Shown piece by piece: positions 14,071 to 23,110 of a DNA stretch of 25,834 bases (positions are counted from its first letter, which is position 1; each line of letters begins with the position of its first letter). Below the pieces are notes generated by a model, which was not told the origin of the DNA, did not search any database, and saw nothing but the letters and a program-made list of their open reading frames with translations. A program made the translations under genes and the position numbers. Origin of the DNA: Ferroplasma sp037442045 (lineage in GTDB: Archaea; Thermoplasmatota; Thermoplasmata; Thermoplasmatales; Thermoplasmataceae); NCBI RefSeq assembly GCF_037442045.1, contig NZ_JBBIRC010000021.1, positions 1 to 25,834 of the forward strand, written 5' to 3'.

Positions 14071-14526
14071 ATGGAAAGTAGGGTAGAAAAGATAATGAGC
14101 CTATCAGATAACCTGCCGGAACTGAATGAGCTATTTGAAAAGAATGAGAGCCTGTATTCGTATCTTGGGATTAAAATTATAAAAATTGAAAAAGGATATG
14201 TCGAACTTTCACTTCCATACAGTGAAAAAATCACCAGGGCAGGCAATGTTGTGCATGGAGGCATAATGATGACTGCGGTAGATTATGCCGGTGGTATAAC
14301 TACAATGACCGTCAATGATGGAATTGACCAGGTTACCCAGGAAGTAAAAATTAATTTTCTTGCACCAATGCATAAGGGGCCTTTTCGTATAGAAGGGAGA
14401 GTAATAAAACCTGGTAGAACAGCAGTTGTTGTAGAAATAAAATTTTTTGATTCGGAAAACAGTCTCGGAATTATAGCACTGGGAACCTGGTATATAATAA
14501 GGGACAGAATAATTAAGAAAAAATGA
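14071..14526 (+). CDS. hotdog-fold acyl-CoA thioesterase, PaaI family
   Basis: A 151-residue single hotdog protein hydrolysing an acyl- or aryl-CoA thioester. The family motif is NVVHGGIMMTAVDYAGG, where HGG and the downstream Asp are catalytic, followed by the strand TQEVKINFLAPM and the GPFRIEGRVIKPG turn. The substrate is not deducible. The frame also has an ATG at 14050, but the TATA box TTATATTTATTA at 14038-14049 lies only a few bases before that ATG and 28 bases before the ATG at 14071. The later start therefore fits a leaderless transcript; if 14050 were used the protein would have 158 residues. It is divergent from the EncFtn gene. Confidence 0.86.
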   Translation: MESRVEKIMSLSDNLPELNELFEKNESLYSYLGIKIIKIEKGYVELSLPYSEKITRAGNVVHGGIMMTAVDYAGGITTMTVNDGIDQVTQEVKINFLAPMHKGPFRIEGRVIKPGRTAVVVEIKFFDSENSLGIIALGTWYIIRDRIIKKK

Positions 14527-14532
14527 AAATAT

Positions 14533-14558
14533 TAATTATATTTCCCGAAATATAATTA
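14533..14558. promoter_or_regulatory. 12-bp perfect palindrome overlapping a TATA box
   Basis: TAATTATATTTC (14533-14544), spacer CC, then GAAATATAATTA (14547-14558). The right arm overlaps the TATA-like AAATATAATTATA, which sits about 24 bases before ATG 14576. A symmetrical site over the TATA box suits a dimeric repressor. It begins 6 bases after the thioesterase stop; without a following T-run a terminator role is less likely. Confidence 0.5.
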
Positions 14559-14575
14559 TAGGAGCAGAATATATT

Positions 14576-14956
14576 ATGTATATGAATGGTGTAGAAATAG
14601 CATTTCAGCTTAACAATGATAAAGAAGGCAATGTAGTTATGGCACTGGGCAATCTAACAGGAAATTATTTTAAAAATACAGAAAATATGGATATTACATG
14701 GAGAATATTTCATGTTACTCTTGACAAAGATAAGTATTATCGAGTGCTTTACAGGGGAAAAGAATTATCAGAATTGCATGTTGAAAACCGGAAAAAAGTG
14801 CGCCAGAAATTTGATACATTAAGCAAAAATGATTATGAGACACTGATAAATCAGTATGAAACCGAATCAAGAAACAAAAATTTTGAAAAGATAGGGATTA
14901 AGGAATTAACAGAGGAATATGACCTCTGGCAGGACAAACTCTGGAATTATATCTAA
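14576..14956 (+). CDS. hypothetical protein, unrecognised family
   Basis: A 126-residue soluble, charged protein that I do not recognise. The first 60 residues look like beta strands (VEIAFQLNN, NVVMALGNL, ITWRIFHVTL, YYRVLYRGKEL). The second half is helical and rich in Lys/Glu (NRKKVRQKF onward to ELTEEYDLWQDKLW). It has no signal peptide, membrane segment or cysteine pair. The gene has a good TATA box with an overlapping palindrome and codon use like its neighbours, so it is likely real. An alternative start at codon 3 (ATG 14582) exists. Its stop overlaps the convergent Bax1 gene by 4 bases, with a T-run (14959-14964) that may terminate it. Confidence 0.6.
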   Translation: MYMNGVEIAFQLNNDKEGNVVMALGNLTGNYFKNTENMDITWRIFHVTLDKDKYYRVLYRGKELSELHVENRKKVRQKFDTLSKNDYETLINQYETESRNKNFEKIGIKELTEEYDLWQDKLWNYI

Positions 14957-16260
14957 TCCTTTTTTATTACAGTAATATCAAGGCCGCGCCATTTCAATTT
15001 ATATCCCATGGCTGGAAGCACACGTTCCGGTATAAGCCCCTGGCTCTCCAGATATTCGAACATTTTTTCAGTTTCTGGATATAGTTTATCCAGTTCTTTC
15101 TTTATTGATTCTATAGAGTTTTCATCCAGTTCATTTTTTAATGTTTTCTTTTTTGAATATTTTTCTTCAAGAATAGATTTCAGTGATGGAAAATCAATAT
15201 CATCATAGAAAACTATTTCCCCTTTAATTTTTTTATCCTTTTGCCTGATAAGATATATGTTTTCCCAGTTGACTTTACCACGAAGATTATTCTTTATTTC
15301 ATTATCTTTTTTTGCATATGTTTTTCCTGTTATATTTATATATACATCCTGATCTCCTATTTTCATTTTATAATCGGGGAAATAAATATTTCCCTCAATT
15401 ATTAATGGCTCTGCTCTGGAAACAAAATTATAATTTATATTTTCATTTTTTCTGGATTCAGGGAGATAATATGAAATTGCATCACCGATCTTTAGTTTAT
15501 AAATCTTTACCGTTTTTTCAAATTTATCCTTTATTTTTATGTCTGCTTCTACCGTCCATTTTTCAAGCATGCTGATTTTATAAATAAGCTGTGCAAATCT
15601 GAATCCGTACCGTTCCGGTGAGTCAAACATTTCCAGGGGACCAGTAATCCTTATTGATTGTAGCTCATTCCCTTCTATTTGAGTTGTGTACAGAAGCCCG
15701 AGCCTTTTTATGGATGTTACTGTATAACTCCAGTCAGATGATTCTTTAATATATAATACAGTGCACCTCATCATTATTGTTTCAAGCTGCTCAAGATTGT
15801 ATGCCCTGGCTATTTCTATTGTACTTGCTGAATATGCTTCACGCAGTATGAGTTCACTTTCCTTATCTGCATATATTCCGGAAATAATTTCATCCATGGT
15901 TAGGCCATATTTTTTCTCTACAGATTTAAGTATTTTCTGTTTTTCATCTGTATTTACTGGCGGTATTTTTGCTGCTTTAAAAACATCCAGGCGAAGCGCC
16001 GGTGCATCAACATTTACAGGTGGTTCAAATAATGAATGCCTGAAGAATAGCAATGAAAGTGCCCGAATAGTTTTAACACTTGATGAGTTTACTTCCAGTT
16101 CCTTTAATGCTTTTGATATGGTTTCCCTGTTATGGCCTACATTATTATTAAATGCAGATTTTACACTATCAATGTAATCACTGGTCTCATCAGATAAAAA
16201 TACTGGGAATACAAGCCCCGTTTTTAATCTACGAACTATCATTAAGTCCGATGGGAACAC
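14953..16260 (-). CDS. bax1: Bax1, XPB-associated nuclease (DUF790 family)
   Basis: Partner of archaeal XPB: a structure-specific nuclease thought to cut DNA at the edge of the XPB-opened bubble in repair. Family features are the N-terminal FPSDLMIVRR, the central DAPALRLDVFKAAK, the segment GLLYTTQIEGNELQSIRITGPLEMF, and the nuclease-domain part EPLIIEGNIYFPDYKM. An ATG at 16287 is possible, but a GGAGGAGGAG sequence lies 6 bases before GTG 16260, so the 435-residue version is preferred. It overlaps the end of xpb by 32 bases. In the nuclease domain, the strand after FPDYKM reads VYINITGKT, with Asn (N309) where PD-(D/E)xK enzymes carry an acidic residue, so nuclease activity may be altered. 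Confidence 0.85.
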   Translation of the reverse strand: MFPSDLMIVRRLKTGLVFPVFLSDETSDYIDSVKSAFNNNVGHNRETISKALKELEVNSSSVKTIRALSLLFFRHSLFEPPVNVDAPALRLDVFKAAKIPPVNTDEKQKILKSVEKKYGLTMDEIISGIYADKESELILREAYSASTIEIARAYNLEQLETIMMRCTVLYIKESSDWSYTVTSIKRLGLLYTTQIEGNELQSIRITGPLEMFDSPERYGFRFAQLIYKISMLEKWTVEADIKIKDKFEKTVKIYKLKIGDAISYYLPESRKNENINYNFVSRAEPLIIEGNIYFPDYKMKIGDQDVYINITGKTYAKKDNEIKNNLRGKVNWENIYLIRQKDKKIKGEIVFYDDIDFPSLKSILEEKYSKKKTLKNELDENSIESIKKELDKLYPETEKMFEYLESQGLIPERVLPAMGYKLKWRGLDITVIKKD

Positions 16261-17560
16261 CTTTTCTCCTCCTCCTTGAAGTACCATATTCTGTTGTGCC
16301 TGACGATACCAGTTCGTACAGATAGCTAGCTTTTCCCTCCGATGGCCTGAGTATTCTTCCCAGCCTCTGCCTGAACTGCCTTGTGCTTCCTGAGCCGCTC
16401 ATAATAATGGCTATTGAAGCATCTGGAACATCCACGCCCTCATCCAGAATTCTTGATGTGGCAAGCACCGTAATTTCTCCAGATTTAAACATCTCCAGAT
16501 ATTTTTTTCTCTCCTGCCCGGATGTCATGTATGTAAGTGCAGGTACGAGAAATTCTCTGGATATTGTATATGCTGTAGAAGTATCTTCTGAAAATATTAT
16601 TATTTTTTCACCTGCATGCTTGTTGAATAAATATTTAAGGTATTCAATCTTTTTTCCTGCATTAAAAGCAATTTCCCTTGATTTTCTCCATGCCATGAGT
16701 GCTTCTTTTCCTTCGGGGCTCCATGATGATGTAATTAAATGCTCAAAATCCATATTGCCATTTAATTTTATATTTCTTTTTCGCAGATATGACAGGAAAA
16801 TGTTATGATTTTTGTCATATTCTATTTCATCTTCATCACTGAGGTCTATTGGAATTCTGACTATTTTATAATTTGAAATGAAATCATTTAATTCTTCATA
16901 GCCAAGTTCAAAAACCTTGCCACCCATATATTTTTCCAGAACCTCATGCAGGCTGTCATCCCTTTCATATGTTGCGGTGAGACCCAGTCGATATGGGGAT
17001 GCATAATATTTTGCGATCTGCAGATAATTTTCAGATGCCATATGGTGAACTTCATCGGCAATCATAAATTTAAACCTGTTTCCAAGGCTCTCCGCCATTA
17101 GATATGCAGAGTCGTATGTGGACACAGAAATGTCTTTGATTTCTTTTTCGCCTCCTCCAATCTGGCCGATATCAATATTTAATAGATCTTTCAGTTTCTG
17201 CCTCCACTGTATTATGAGTTCTATTGTAGGTGCCAGGACTATTGTAGGAACTTTCAGCATAGTTATTGCATATATTCCAAGTATTGTTTTTCCTGCTGCG
17301 GTTGGAAGCACAATAGAACCGGAATAATTATTTCTGCTCCACATTTCCAGAGATTTTTTCTGATATGGGCGCAATTGTATCTCGGATGAAATATCAAGTT
17401 TCTTGTCTGAAAAAACATTATCAATTATGCCCGGTTTTTTTATTATTTCAGAATAACGATATGCCTGAGCTCTGTATTTTTTTATTCTTTCGTCATATGA
17501 AAATATCCCGGCGTAGTTTTCATCAGATACTATGCTGCCGGCCTTGAAATATATTTCCAT
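16229..17560 (-). CDS. xpb: XPB-type DNA repair helicase (SF2)
   Basis: ATP-dependent 3'-5' DNA translocase related to the TFIIH subunit XPB. Motifs in order: N-terminal damage-recognition-like region (1-60), LRPYQKKSL (Q-like, 63-71), Walker A LPTAAGKT (85-92), DEVHH (169-173), LTATYERDD (194-202, including the XPB-type acid-rich turn), a thumb-like insertion at about 250-300, ATSRILDEGVDVPD (367-380) and motif VI QRLGRILRP (398-406). The 443 residues match archaeal XPBs, which lack the long eukaryotic N terminus. It forms a two-gene unit with bax1. Its likely TATA box (17584-17592) overlaps the stop region of the ABM-domain gene upstream. Confidence 0.94.
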   Translation of the reverse strand: MEIYFKAGSIVSDENYAGIFSYDERIKKYRAQAYRYSEIIKKPGIIDNVFSDKKLDISSEIQLRPYQKKSLEMWSRNNYSGSIVLPTAAGKTILGIYAITMLKVPTIVLAPTIELIIQWRQKLKDLLNIDIGQIGGGEKEIKDISVSTYDSAYLMAESLGNRFKFMIADEVHHMASENYLQIAKYYASPYRLGLTATYERDDSLHEVLEKYMGGKVFELGYEELNDFISNYKIVRIPIDLSDEDEIEYDKNHNIFLSYLRKRNIKLNGNMDFEHLITSSWSPEGKEALMAWRKSREIAFNAGKKIEYLKYLFNKHAGEKIIIFSEDTSTAYTISREFLVPALTYMTSGQERKKYLEMFKSGEITVLATSRILDEGVDVPDASIAIIMSGSGSTRQFRQRLGRILRPSEGKASYLYELVSSGTTEYGTSRRRRKGVPIGLNDSS

Positions 17561-17581
17561 GATAAGTATATATGAAATGAT

Positions 17582-17887
17582 TTAATAAGTTTGTCCACTG
17601 GTCTCGCCAAAAACTTTGTTTCTGGGAGTGCCTTCAAGTATTGTTTTTCCATAATTTGTGGTGTCTTTAAAAGCTTTCATTTCAACAAAGTTTTTGAATG
17701 CATCTTTATCTTTCCACTCTGTATAAATCATATATTCTCTTGGGCAATCGACTTCCTGGTACAGTTTTCCATTCAAAAAACCGGTTTCAGGTTTTTGTTT
17801 TAGCATTTGAAGAACGCTGTTAAAAGTTTTTACAAAATCGTCGTTATGACCTTCTTTCACTTTATAGTATAAACCTACGTGAATCAT
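17582..17887 (-). CDS. antibiotic biosynthesis monooxygenase (ABM) domain protein
   Basis: A 101-residue ferredoxin-like alpha-beta barrel monomer expected to dimerise. Typical family elements are the opening strand IHVGLYYKVKEG, the helix DDFVKTFNSVLQMLK, GFLNGKLYQEVDCPREYMIYTEW (split: GFLNGKLYQEV, REYMIYTEW), and the helix KDAFKNFVEMKAFKD. ABM proteins include quinol monooxygenases and heme-degrading enzymes; none of the heme-binding Asn/His marks is convincing here, so the reaction is unknown. A TATA box at about 17909-17917 fits a leaderless ATG at 17887. It stands alone between xpb and the thermosome gene. Confidence 0.72.
   Translation of the reverse strand: MIHVGLYYKVKEGHNDDFVKTFNSVLQMLKQKPETGFLNGKLYQEVDCPREYMIYTEWKDKDAFKNFVEMKAFKDTTNYGKTILEGTPRNKVFGETSGQTY
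17584..17592 (-). promoter_or_regulatory. TATA box of xpb-bax1
   Basis: TTATTAAAT on the minus strand is centred about 27-28 bases before the xpb ATG at 17560. It includes the stop codon of the upstream ABM-domain gene, an example of a promoter embedded in a coding end. Confidence 0.45.
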
Positions 17888-17937
17888 AAAAGCATATTAA
17901 AAAACAAGTAATAAATATTTTGGAAAAAAATAAGAAA

Positions 17938-19566
17938 TTAATATTCTCCGCCTGGGGGCATTCCACCCATTCCCCCTGGAGCTCCACCTTTAGATGACCT
18001 TGTTGCTATTACATCATCTATCCTCAGGATCATGACAGCTGCTTCTGTTGCTGCTTCCACTGCCTGCTTTCCAACTCTTATTGGTTCTATAACTCCAGTT
18101 TTTTCCATGTCCTCTACTTTTCCTGAAAACACGTTTATGCCATATGTTTTGTGACCATTTGCGTGCTCGCTTCTAATTTTTATTAACATATCTATTGGAT
18201 CAAGCCCTGCATTTTCTGATAGTGCTCTCGGTATTTCTTCAAGTGCATCGGCAAACTTTTCTATTGCAAGCTGCTGCCTGCCGCCGACTTTTGTTGCATA
18301 GTTTCTAAGGTCAAAAGCAAGTTCTTCTGCTGTAGACCCCCCGCCTGTAACATATGCTCCATCTTCTATGGCTGCTGCCACAACATGCAGTGAATCTGTA
18401 AGTGACCTTTCAATTTCATCTGCAACGTGTTCTGTTCCAGCTCTGATCAGAAGGCTTATAGCTTTTGGATTCTTGCTTCCTGTAACAAAGGTCATATAGT
18501 CATCGCTGACTTTTCTTTCTTCCACTTCGGCTGCGGTTCCAAGATCTGAATCTGTAATTTCCTCCAGTGATGATATTATATTTGCCCCGGTAGCCTTTGC
18601 AAGTTTGTCTACGTCGCTTTTCTTTACTCTTCTTACTGCATATATGCCTGCTTTTGCAAGGTAATGCTGCGCCATATCATCTATTCCTTTCTGGGTTATT
18701 ACAACATTTGCACCTGTAGCTTTAATCTTATCAACCATTTCTTTTAAAACATCTTCTTCCTGACCCAGAAATTTCTGTATCATTGAAGGGTCACTAATCT
18801 GAAGGTTTGTGTCAAATTCTGGTTTCTTAATTTCAAGTGCAAGGTCAAGCAAAGCAATTTTTGCATTCTTAACGAGCTTTGGCATGTTCGGATGTACCTT
18901 TTCCTTATCCAGTATTATACCATCAATTATTTCTGTCTCGTTTATCTCACCGCTGTTCTTCTTAACGGTCTGAAGATTGTCGAAATCTACAAGATATTTT
19001 CCATCTCTTTCTTCTGCTATGTTTTTTATTGCTTTATATGATATTTCGGCCAGAAGATCTCCTTCAACAGATGCACTTTTGCTGTTCAACGATGTTTTTG
19101 CCATCTTTACAAGAATTTCCTTGTCCTTAATGGAAACGGGTTTCGAAATGCTATCAAGAATCTGGCTTGCTCTTACAGCAGCGGTTTTGTAACCTTCCGT
19201 AATAACTGTAGGATGTACATTCTGTTTTATCAGGCCCTCTGCCTGGTCAAGCAATGCGCCTGCTATTATAACTGCAGTTGTTGTTCCATCTCCCACATAG
19301 CTGTCCTGTGTTTTTGAAACTTCTACCATCATTTTTGCTGCCGGATGCTCAACATCCATCTCTTTTAATATGGTTACTCCATCGTTTGTAATAACTATAT
19401 CTCCAAGTGAATCCACAAGCATTTTATCCATTCCCCTTGGTCCAAGTGTGGATCTGATGGATGTGGCTATTGCCTTTGCAGCATCTATATTATCGAACAT
19501 TGCGTCCTTTCCGCTCTCTCTTTTAGTTCCTTCTTTCAGGATAAATATTGGTTGACCACCGATCAT
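17938..19566 (-). CDS. thermosome subunit (group II chaperonin)
   Basis: Cytosolic ATP-driven folding chamber subunit of the archaeal CCT-like type. Clear elements: STLGPRGMDKML, VITNDGVTILKEM, the nucleotide-binding GDGTTTAVIIAGALL, EDGAYVTGGGSTAEELAFDLR, and the Gly/Met-rich tail GGAPGGMGGMPPGGEY. With the start at ATG 19566 it has 542 residues, normal for thermosomes. A TTG at 19575 would add three residues. ATG 19566 is preferred, with the TATA box CTATATATAG (19593-19602) about 30 bases upstream leaving a very short leader. Thermoplasmatales usually have two paralogous subunits (alpha and beta); only one is in this window and I cannot assign which. Confidence 0.96.
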   Translation of the reverse strand: MIGGQPIFILKEGTKRESGKDAMFDNIDAAKAIATSIRSTLGPRGMDKMLVDSLGDIVITNDGVTILKEMDVEHPAAKMMVEVSKTQDSYVGDGTTTAVIIAGALLDQAEGLIKQNVHPTVITEGYKTAAVRASQILDSISKPVSIKDKEILVKMAKTSLNSKSASVEGDLLAEISYKAIKNIAEERDGKYLVDFDNLQTVKKNSGEINETEIIDGIILDKEKVHPNMPKLVKNAKIALLDLALEIKKPEFDTNLQISDPSMIQKFLGQEEDVLKEMVDKIKATGANVVITQKGIDDMAQHYLAKAGIYAVRRVKKSDVDKLAKATGANIISSLEEITDSDLGTAAEVEERKVSDDYMTFVTGSKNPKAISLLIRAGTEHVADEIERSLTDSLHVVAAAIEDGAYVTGGGSTAEELAFDLRNYATKVGGRQQLAIEKFADALEEIPRALSENAGLDPIDMLIKIRSEHANGHKTYGINVFSGKVEDMEKTGVIEPIRVGKQAVEAATEAAVMILRIDDVIATRSSKGGAPGGMGGMPPGGEY

Positions 19567-19592
19567 GATTATCAAGTAAGTAAAAATAAACT

Positions 19593-19602
19593 TCTATATA
19601 TA
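19593..19602 (-). promoter_or_regulatory. TATA box of the thermosome gene
   Basis: CTATATATAG is a self-complementary, strong TATA element about 30 bases before ATG 19566. The transcription start is expected near 19571. Its strength fits a highly expressed chaperonin. Confidence 0.5.
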
Positions 19603-19662
19603 GTTTACTATATTAGCTTAAATTATATTATATGATATAAATATATATTATAGAATATATAT

Positions 19663-22368
19663 CTACCAGTATTGCCTGTTTTTTGCAAAATCCGTTTCGG
19701 CATTGAGCAGGCGCTTTATCAGATCATCTTCATTCAGATATGAAACTTCCAGTATTCTTGATGCAATTTCCGGGCCAACTCCCCTTGCAGCCATAACCAT
19801 GATTGCTGTAATTCCATATTCTCTTACCAGATGCGCATTTTTTATCATTCTCTTTCTTGTTTTATCATCTATCTTCTTTGAAATTGATTCTTCATCAAAT
19901 TTAGAAATGGAAGCAACAAGCCTTGAATGGCAAGCGGGGCATTGTATATCGGTAATATCCTTAATTTTTCTGGTTCTTTTATTCCCGCATGATGTACAGT
20001 AAAGTATTACTTCTTCATTCATCAGCCGTTTCCTGATAGATTCAAGTATTGTTTTTGTTGGTTTAAGTGGCATTACCCGTTCTGAATAATGCGATAAAAA
20101 TATATTTGAGGATTCAGAGATTTGAGCCTTTAATATAAAATTTGATTCCTGAAGATTTTCAAGGTATTCTTTAAGTGTGTTAATATCCATATAATCAAAA
20201 ATGAGTTTTCTTATTGAATCTTCATATAGAACAGTATCATAATAGGAATCAACTATTTTTTCAAACCTGATCCTTGTTATATCAGCTTCATTTGTAATTA
20301 CTCCGAATTTTCTCGCTTCGTAAAGGAAAACATTATTGAAAAATCTAGATCTTCTTGCAGAGGATTTAACATAACCATCAAGATTATTCCTATCTATATT
20401 CATTATCAAATTTTTTATATCTATAGCCGAAATATTTCTTGAAACCCTGAAATATATGTGATATGGTGAATAATCCATTTCGACACTTTCGCCTGTTATT
20501 GAAGTCAGAAGCCCTGAAAGTATCTGGGCAAGTGTAAAATTTCCAAGACTGCCAAGAAGAATTTGAATTATAATTTCAGAGTTATGTGCCTCAATTATGA
20601 TTTTTTCCAGTGTGGCCATATCGTTTTTATACCATTCTTCCAGAGCTTTTTTGCCTCTGTCATTCAGGAAATCAGGTATTGCTTTTTCTTCCCGGTCTCT
20701 TGATACTCGGAAAGCGGCTTCATAAAGTACAGGAATCTCTTCCCCTGTCCAGTGCGGGGCTATTGCTGCTGTTGCAAATGGCTCAACATATATTTTGTCA
20801 TCATCTATTCTTATTGTTCTCCATGTTGAACCTTTCATAACAAAATAAGAACCGGGAGAAATCTCATTTACAACATACTTTTCATCAAGAGTTCCTATAA
20901 ATTTCTTATTTATTATGTCAATTACGCGGTAATTCTTTTCACCTGCTATCATGGAAATATTTTCTATAAAATACTTCAAAACTGTATATCTTTTAATAAT
21001 AAAATTGCCATCAATAATTATTTTTCTTGTTCTTGATAAAAGCTCAAGCACTGAATAATAATCTTCGAATTTTAATGTTTGAAATGGATAAGCAGAAGTA
21101 ATTATTCTGTACAGATAATTGTAATCAACTTTTCTGGAATAATTTAACTCAAGCATTACTTGATTTGCAACAGTGGACAGTGAATTTTTCCTTATCATTA
21201 CATTTTCAAGTTCGCCTGATTTGATATTGCCTACTATTGCTTTTGCCTCCTCAAGTTCGATAATATCATTGCATATTACTGTGCCACGTGAAATTTTTGT
21301 CAATGAATGCCCTGCCCTTCCAATTCTCTGGATCATTTTATTGATCTGCCTTGGTGAGTTAAACTGTACAACCATATCGGCTGTTCCTACATCTATGCCA
21401 AGCTCCAGCGATGATGTGCATATTAATGCTTTTACACGGTTTTCCTTGAAATCAGTTTCAGCAGTTTCCCTGGTTTCACGCGATAATGACCCGTGGTGAA
21501 CCTCGATATCGGGATCTTTTAGCCAGAGTTTTAATCTAAACGATATATCTTCTGCTACATACCGCCTGTTTACAAAAACTATTGTGCCTTTGTTTTCTTC
21601 TACAATGGAATAGATTTTCTTTATTGAACCTGCATACTGCTTATCGCATGCCATAATCTCTGCTGTTTCATCATCGCTTTCTGGGGGAAATATTACCTTT
21701 ATATCCATTTTTTTATTTATAACAGGTTTTATAATTTTGCATTCCTGTGCTGGGGAAATAAACTTTGCAAGTTCATTCTCATTCCTCGCTGTGGCAGAAA
21801 GGCCAACAACCTGAAAATTTCCAGCAAGAACTTTCAATCGTTCCATGGCTATTGCAAACTGGGACCCCCTTTCATTTTGGGCCATTTCATGAACTTCGTC
21901 AACTATAACATATTTTATATTTTTCATATGTTCACGGAGCCTTTTTCCCATCATGAGCAGCTGCAATGATTCCGGAGTTGTTATGAGTATCTGTCCTGGA
22001 TTCTTAGATATTTCATTTTTTTGTGACTGCGATATATCGCTGTGCCTTACCTGTACTTTAATATCAAGTGTTTTGCAATAGTCAAATATCCTGGAGAGCA
22101 TATCTCTGTTCAATGCCCTCAAAGGTGTTACATAAAGCAATGATACAGGTGCAGGCTTTTCCATATAAATTCTGTTCAAAAGTGGAAGAAGTGCTGCTTC
22201 GGTTTTTCCTGAACCTGTTGGAGAAATCAGAAGTGTGTTTATTCCAGACATTATCTCGGGAATTGCAAGTTTCTGTGCCTCTGTTGGTTCTTTAATACCG
22301 TTTCTTGCTACACTTTCTTTCAGTGCAGGGTCAAGCAAATCAAAAATATTCTCCTTATGACTGGGCAT
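19663..22368 (-). CDS. lhr: Lhr-type DEAD/H-box superfamily 2 helicase
   Basis: A 901-residue large helicase-related protein that unwinds DNA or DNA-RNA forks in replication-coupled repair. Motifs: EAQKLAIPEI (Q-motif region), Walker A SPTGSGKT (49-56, K55), VIVDEVHEM (154-162, motif II), LSATARN (motif III), SLELGIDVGTADMV (motif V) and QRIGRAGHS (motif VI). The middle part holds the Lhr winged-helix region with the conserved ... APHWTGEEIPVLYE segment. The C-terminal part carries a four-cysteine zinc site CTSC/CPAC (C791, C794, C810, C813) and a helix-hairpin-helix-like ARGVGPEIASRIL (about 861-873), which suits an archaeal Lhr subgroup. Two TATA-like elements (22374-22385 and 22391-22400) precede the ATG; the latter has leaderless spacing. 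Confidence 0.92.
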   Translation of the reverse strand: MPSHKENIFDLLDPALKESVARNGIKEPTEAQKLAIPEIMSGINTLLISPTGSGKTEAALLPLLNRIYMEKPAPVSLLYVTPLRALNRDMLSRIFDYCKTLDIKVQVRHSDISQSQKNEISKNPGQILITTPESLQLLMMGKRLREHMKNIKYVIVDEVHEMAQNERGSQFAIAMERLKVLAGNFQVVGLSATARNENELAKFISPAQECKIIKPVINKKMDIKVIFPPESDDETAEIMACDKQYAGSIKKIYSIVEENKGTIVFVNRRYVAEDISFRLKLWLKDPDIEVHHGSLSRETRETAETDFKENRVKALICTSSLELGIDVGTADMVVQFNSPRQINKMIQRIGRAGHSLTKISRGTVICNDIIELEEAKAIVGNIKSGELENVMIRKNSLSTVANQVMLELNYSRKVDYNYLYRIITSAYPFQTLKFEDYYSVLELLSRTRKIIIDGNFIIKRYTVLKYFIENISMIAGEKNYRVIDIINKKFIGTLDEKYVVNEISPGSYFVMKGSTWRTIRIDDDKIYVEPFATAAIAPHWTGEEIPVLYEAAFRVSRDREEKAIPDFLNDRGKKALEEWYKNDMATLEKIIIEAHNSEIIIQILLGSLGNFTLAQILSGLLTSITGESVEMDYSPYHIYFRVSRNISAIDIKNLIMNIDRNNLDGYVKSSARRSRFFNNVFLYEARKFGVITNEADITRIRFEKIVDSYYDTVLYEDSIRKLIFDYMDINTLKEYLENLQESNFILKAQISESSNIFLSHYSERVMPLKPTKTILESIRKRLMNEEVILYCTSCGNKRTRKIKDITDIQCPACHSRLVASISKFDEESISKKIDDKTRKRMIKNAHLVREYGITAIMVMAARGVGPEIASRILEVSYLNEDDLIKRLLNAETDFAKNRQYW

Positions 22369-22559
22369 TATCTTATATAAATAGCAGAATGATATTTAAA
22401 ATATTTTGATTGAATTGCATTTGCAATTAATATACCTACCATTCTGCCTGAATATTGTAATATTGAAAATTAAATGTAAATCTTGATTCTCATTTAGAGG
22501 CTGTTTTCTATGGTATAATTGATGGTATATATCAATGTTGAAATAAAATTAGAAGTTAT

Positions 22560-22771
22560 TAACTGACACACTCTCTCTTAAAGGGTTGGAGTTTCTCCAT
22601 TTAGCCCTTATCCATCCCGGTCCAGACAGTTTTACGAGAACTTATTGCAGAGTTTTAAGGTGTTTCCAATTCTGAACGTTGCATCTTTAGAGGTTTCAGG
22701 TTCCATTTCTATGCTTTATCAAATGGGAGCATGCTCAACCTGGCAAAAAAAGCCTTTTTCAGAACAATTCA
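22560..22771 (-). mobile_element. decayed right part of an IS607-family element
   Basis: This stretch lies downstream of the tnpA relic in the direction of transcription and holds no intact frame. A short frame with EPETSKDATFRIGN is reminiscent of the variable C termini of TnpB proteins, but there is no recognisable zinc finger or RuvC motif. Near its end is the hairpin TGGAG-AAA-CTCCA (22587-22599), followed by CCCTTTAAGAGAGAG, resembling the structured 3' end of tnpB-associated right ends. The call rests on position and this hairpin, so it is tentative. Confidence 0.4.
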
Positions 22772-23094
22772 TTACTGAGGCTCTTTTAATGCATGACTTA
22801 TTTCCATTCCAGAAGCAATGTCAGAATATATTGCACTGATAGTATAACCATTCATGAAGCACCACTGCTTCATCTGTTCTATCTGGTTCTGCAGATCTGT
22901 TTTGCTGTTGATACACGTGCATAGAGAACAGTTTTCCTCTTTATATCCTTATTAAGTATCTTATAAACATCTTCCTCATTGTAGTTGTACCTCTTATTTG
23001 GCATAACAGTGTAATGAATTATCCCTGCCTTCGCATAGACATGACGAGTCTTTCTGGATATCTGAAAGAGGCTAAGAACTTCTTCGGCTTTCAT
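22772..23094 (-). pseudogene. tnpA: frameshifted tnpA, IS607-family serine recombinase
   Basis: The start reads MKAEEVLSLFQISRKTRHVY, a MerR-like helix-turn-helix, then YNYNEEDVYKIL and KRKTVLYARVSTAKQ. The last is the catalytic segment of serine recombinases (Ser in ARVS). The frame then ends in ICRTR-stop. After a shift of one base the expected continuation appears: DLQNQIEQMKQW, MNGYTISAIYSDIASGM (end near 22801), before a second stop at 22772-22774. IS607 TnpA is about 190-210 residues, so the protein is broken and lacks its second half. It is inactive, but the first 71 codons could still make a small DNA-binding protein. Confidence 0.88.
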
Positions 23095-23110
23095 GATTGA
23101 TTACATCTAT

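Noticed and set aside
22645..22839. 64-residue plus-strand frame in the IS region
   Set aside because: It lies antisense to the decayed IS607 element, has no family resemblance and no promoter; a chance frame.
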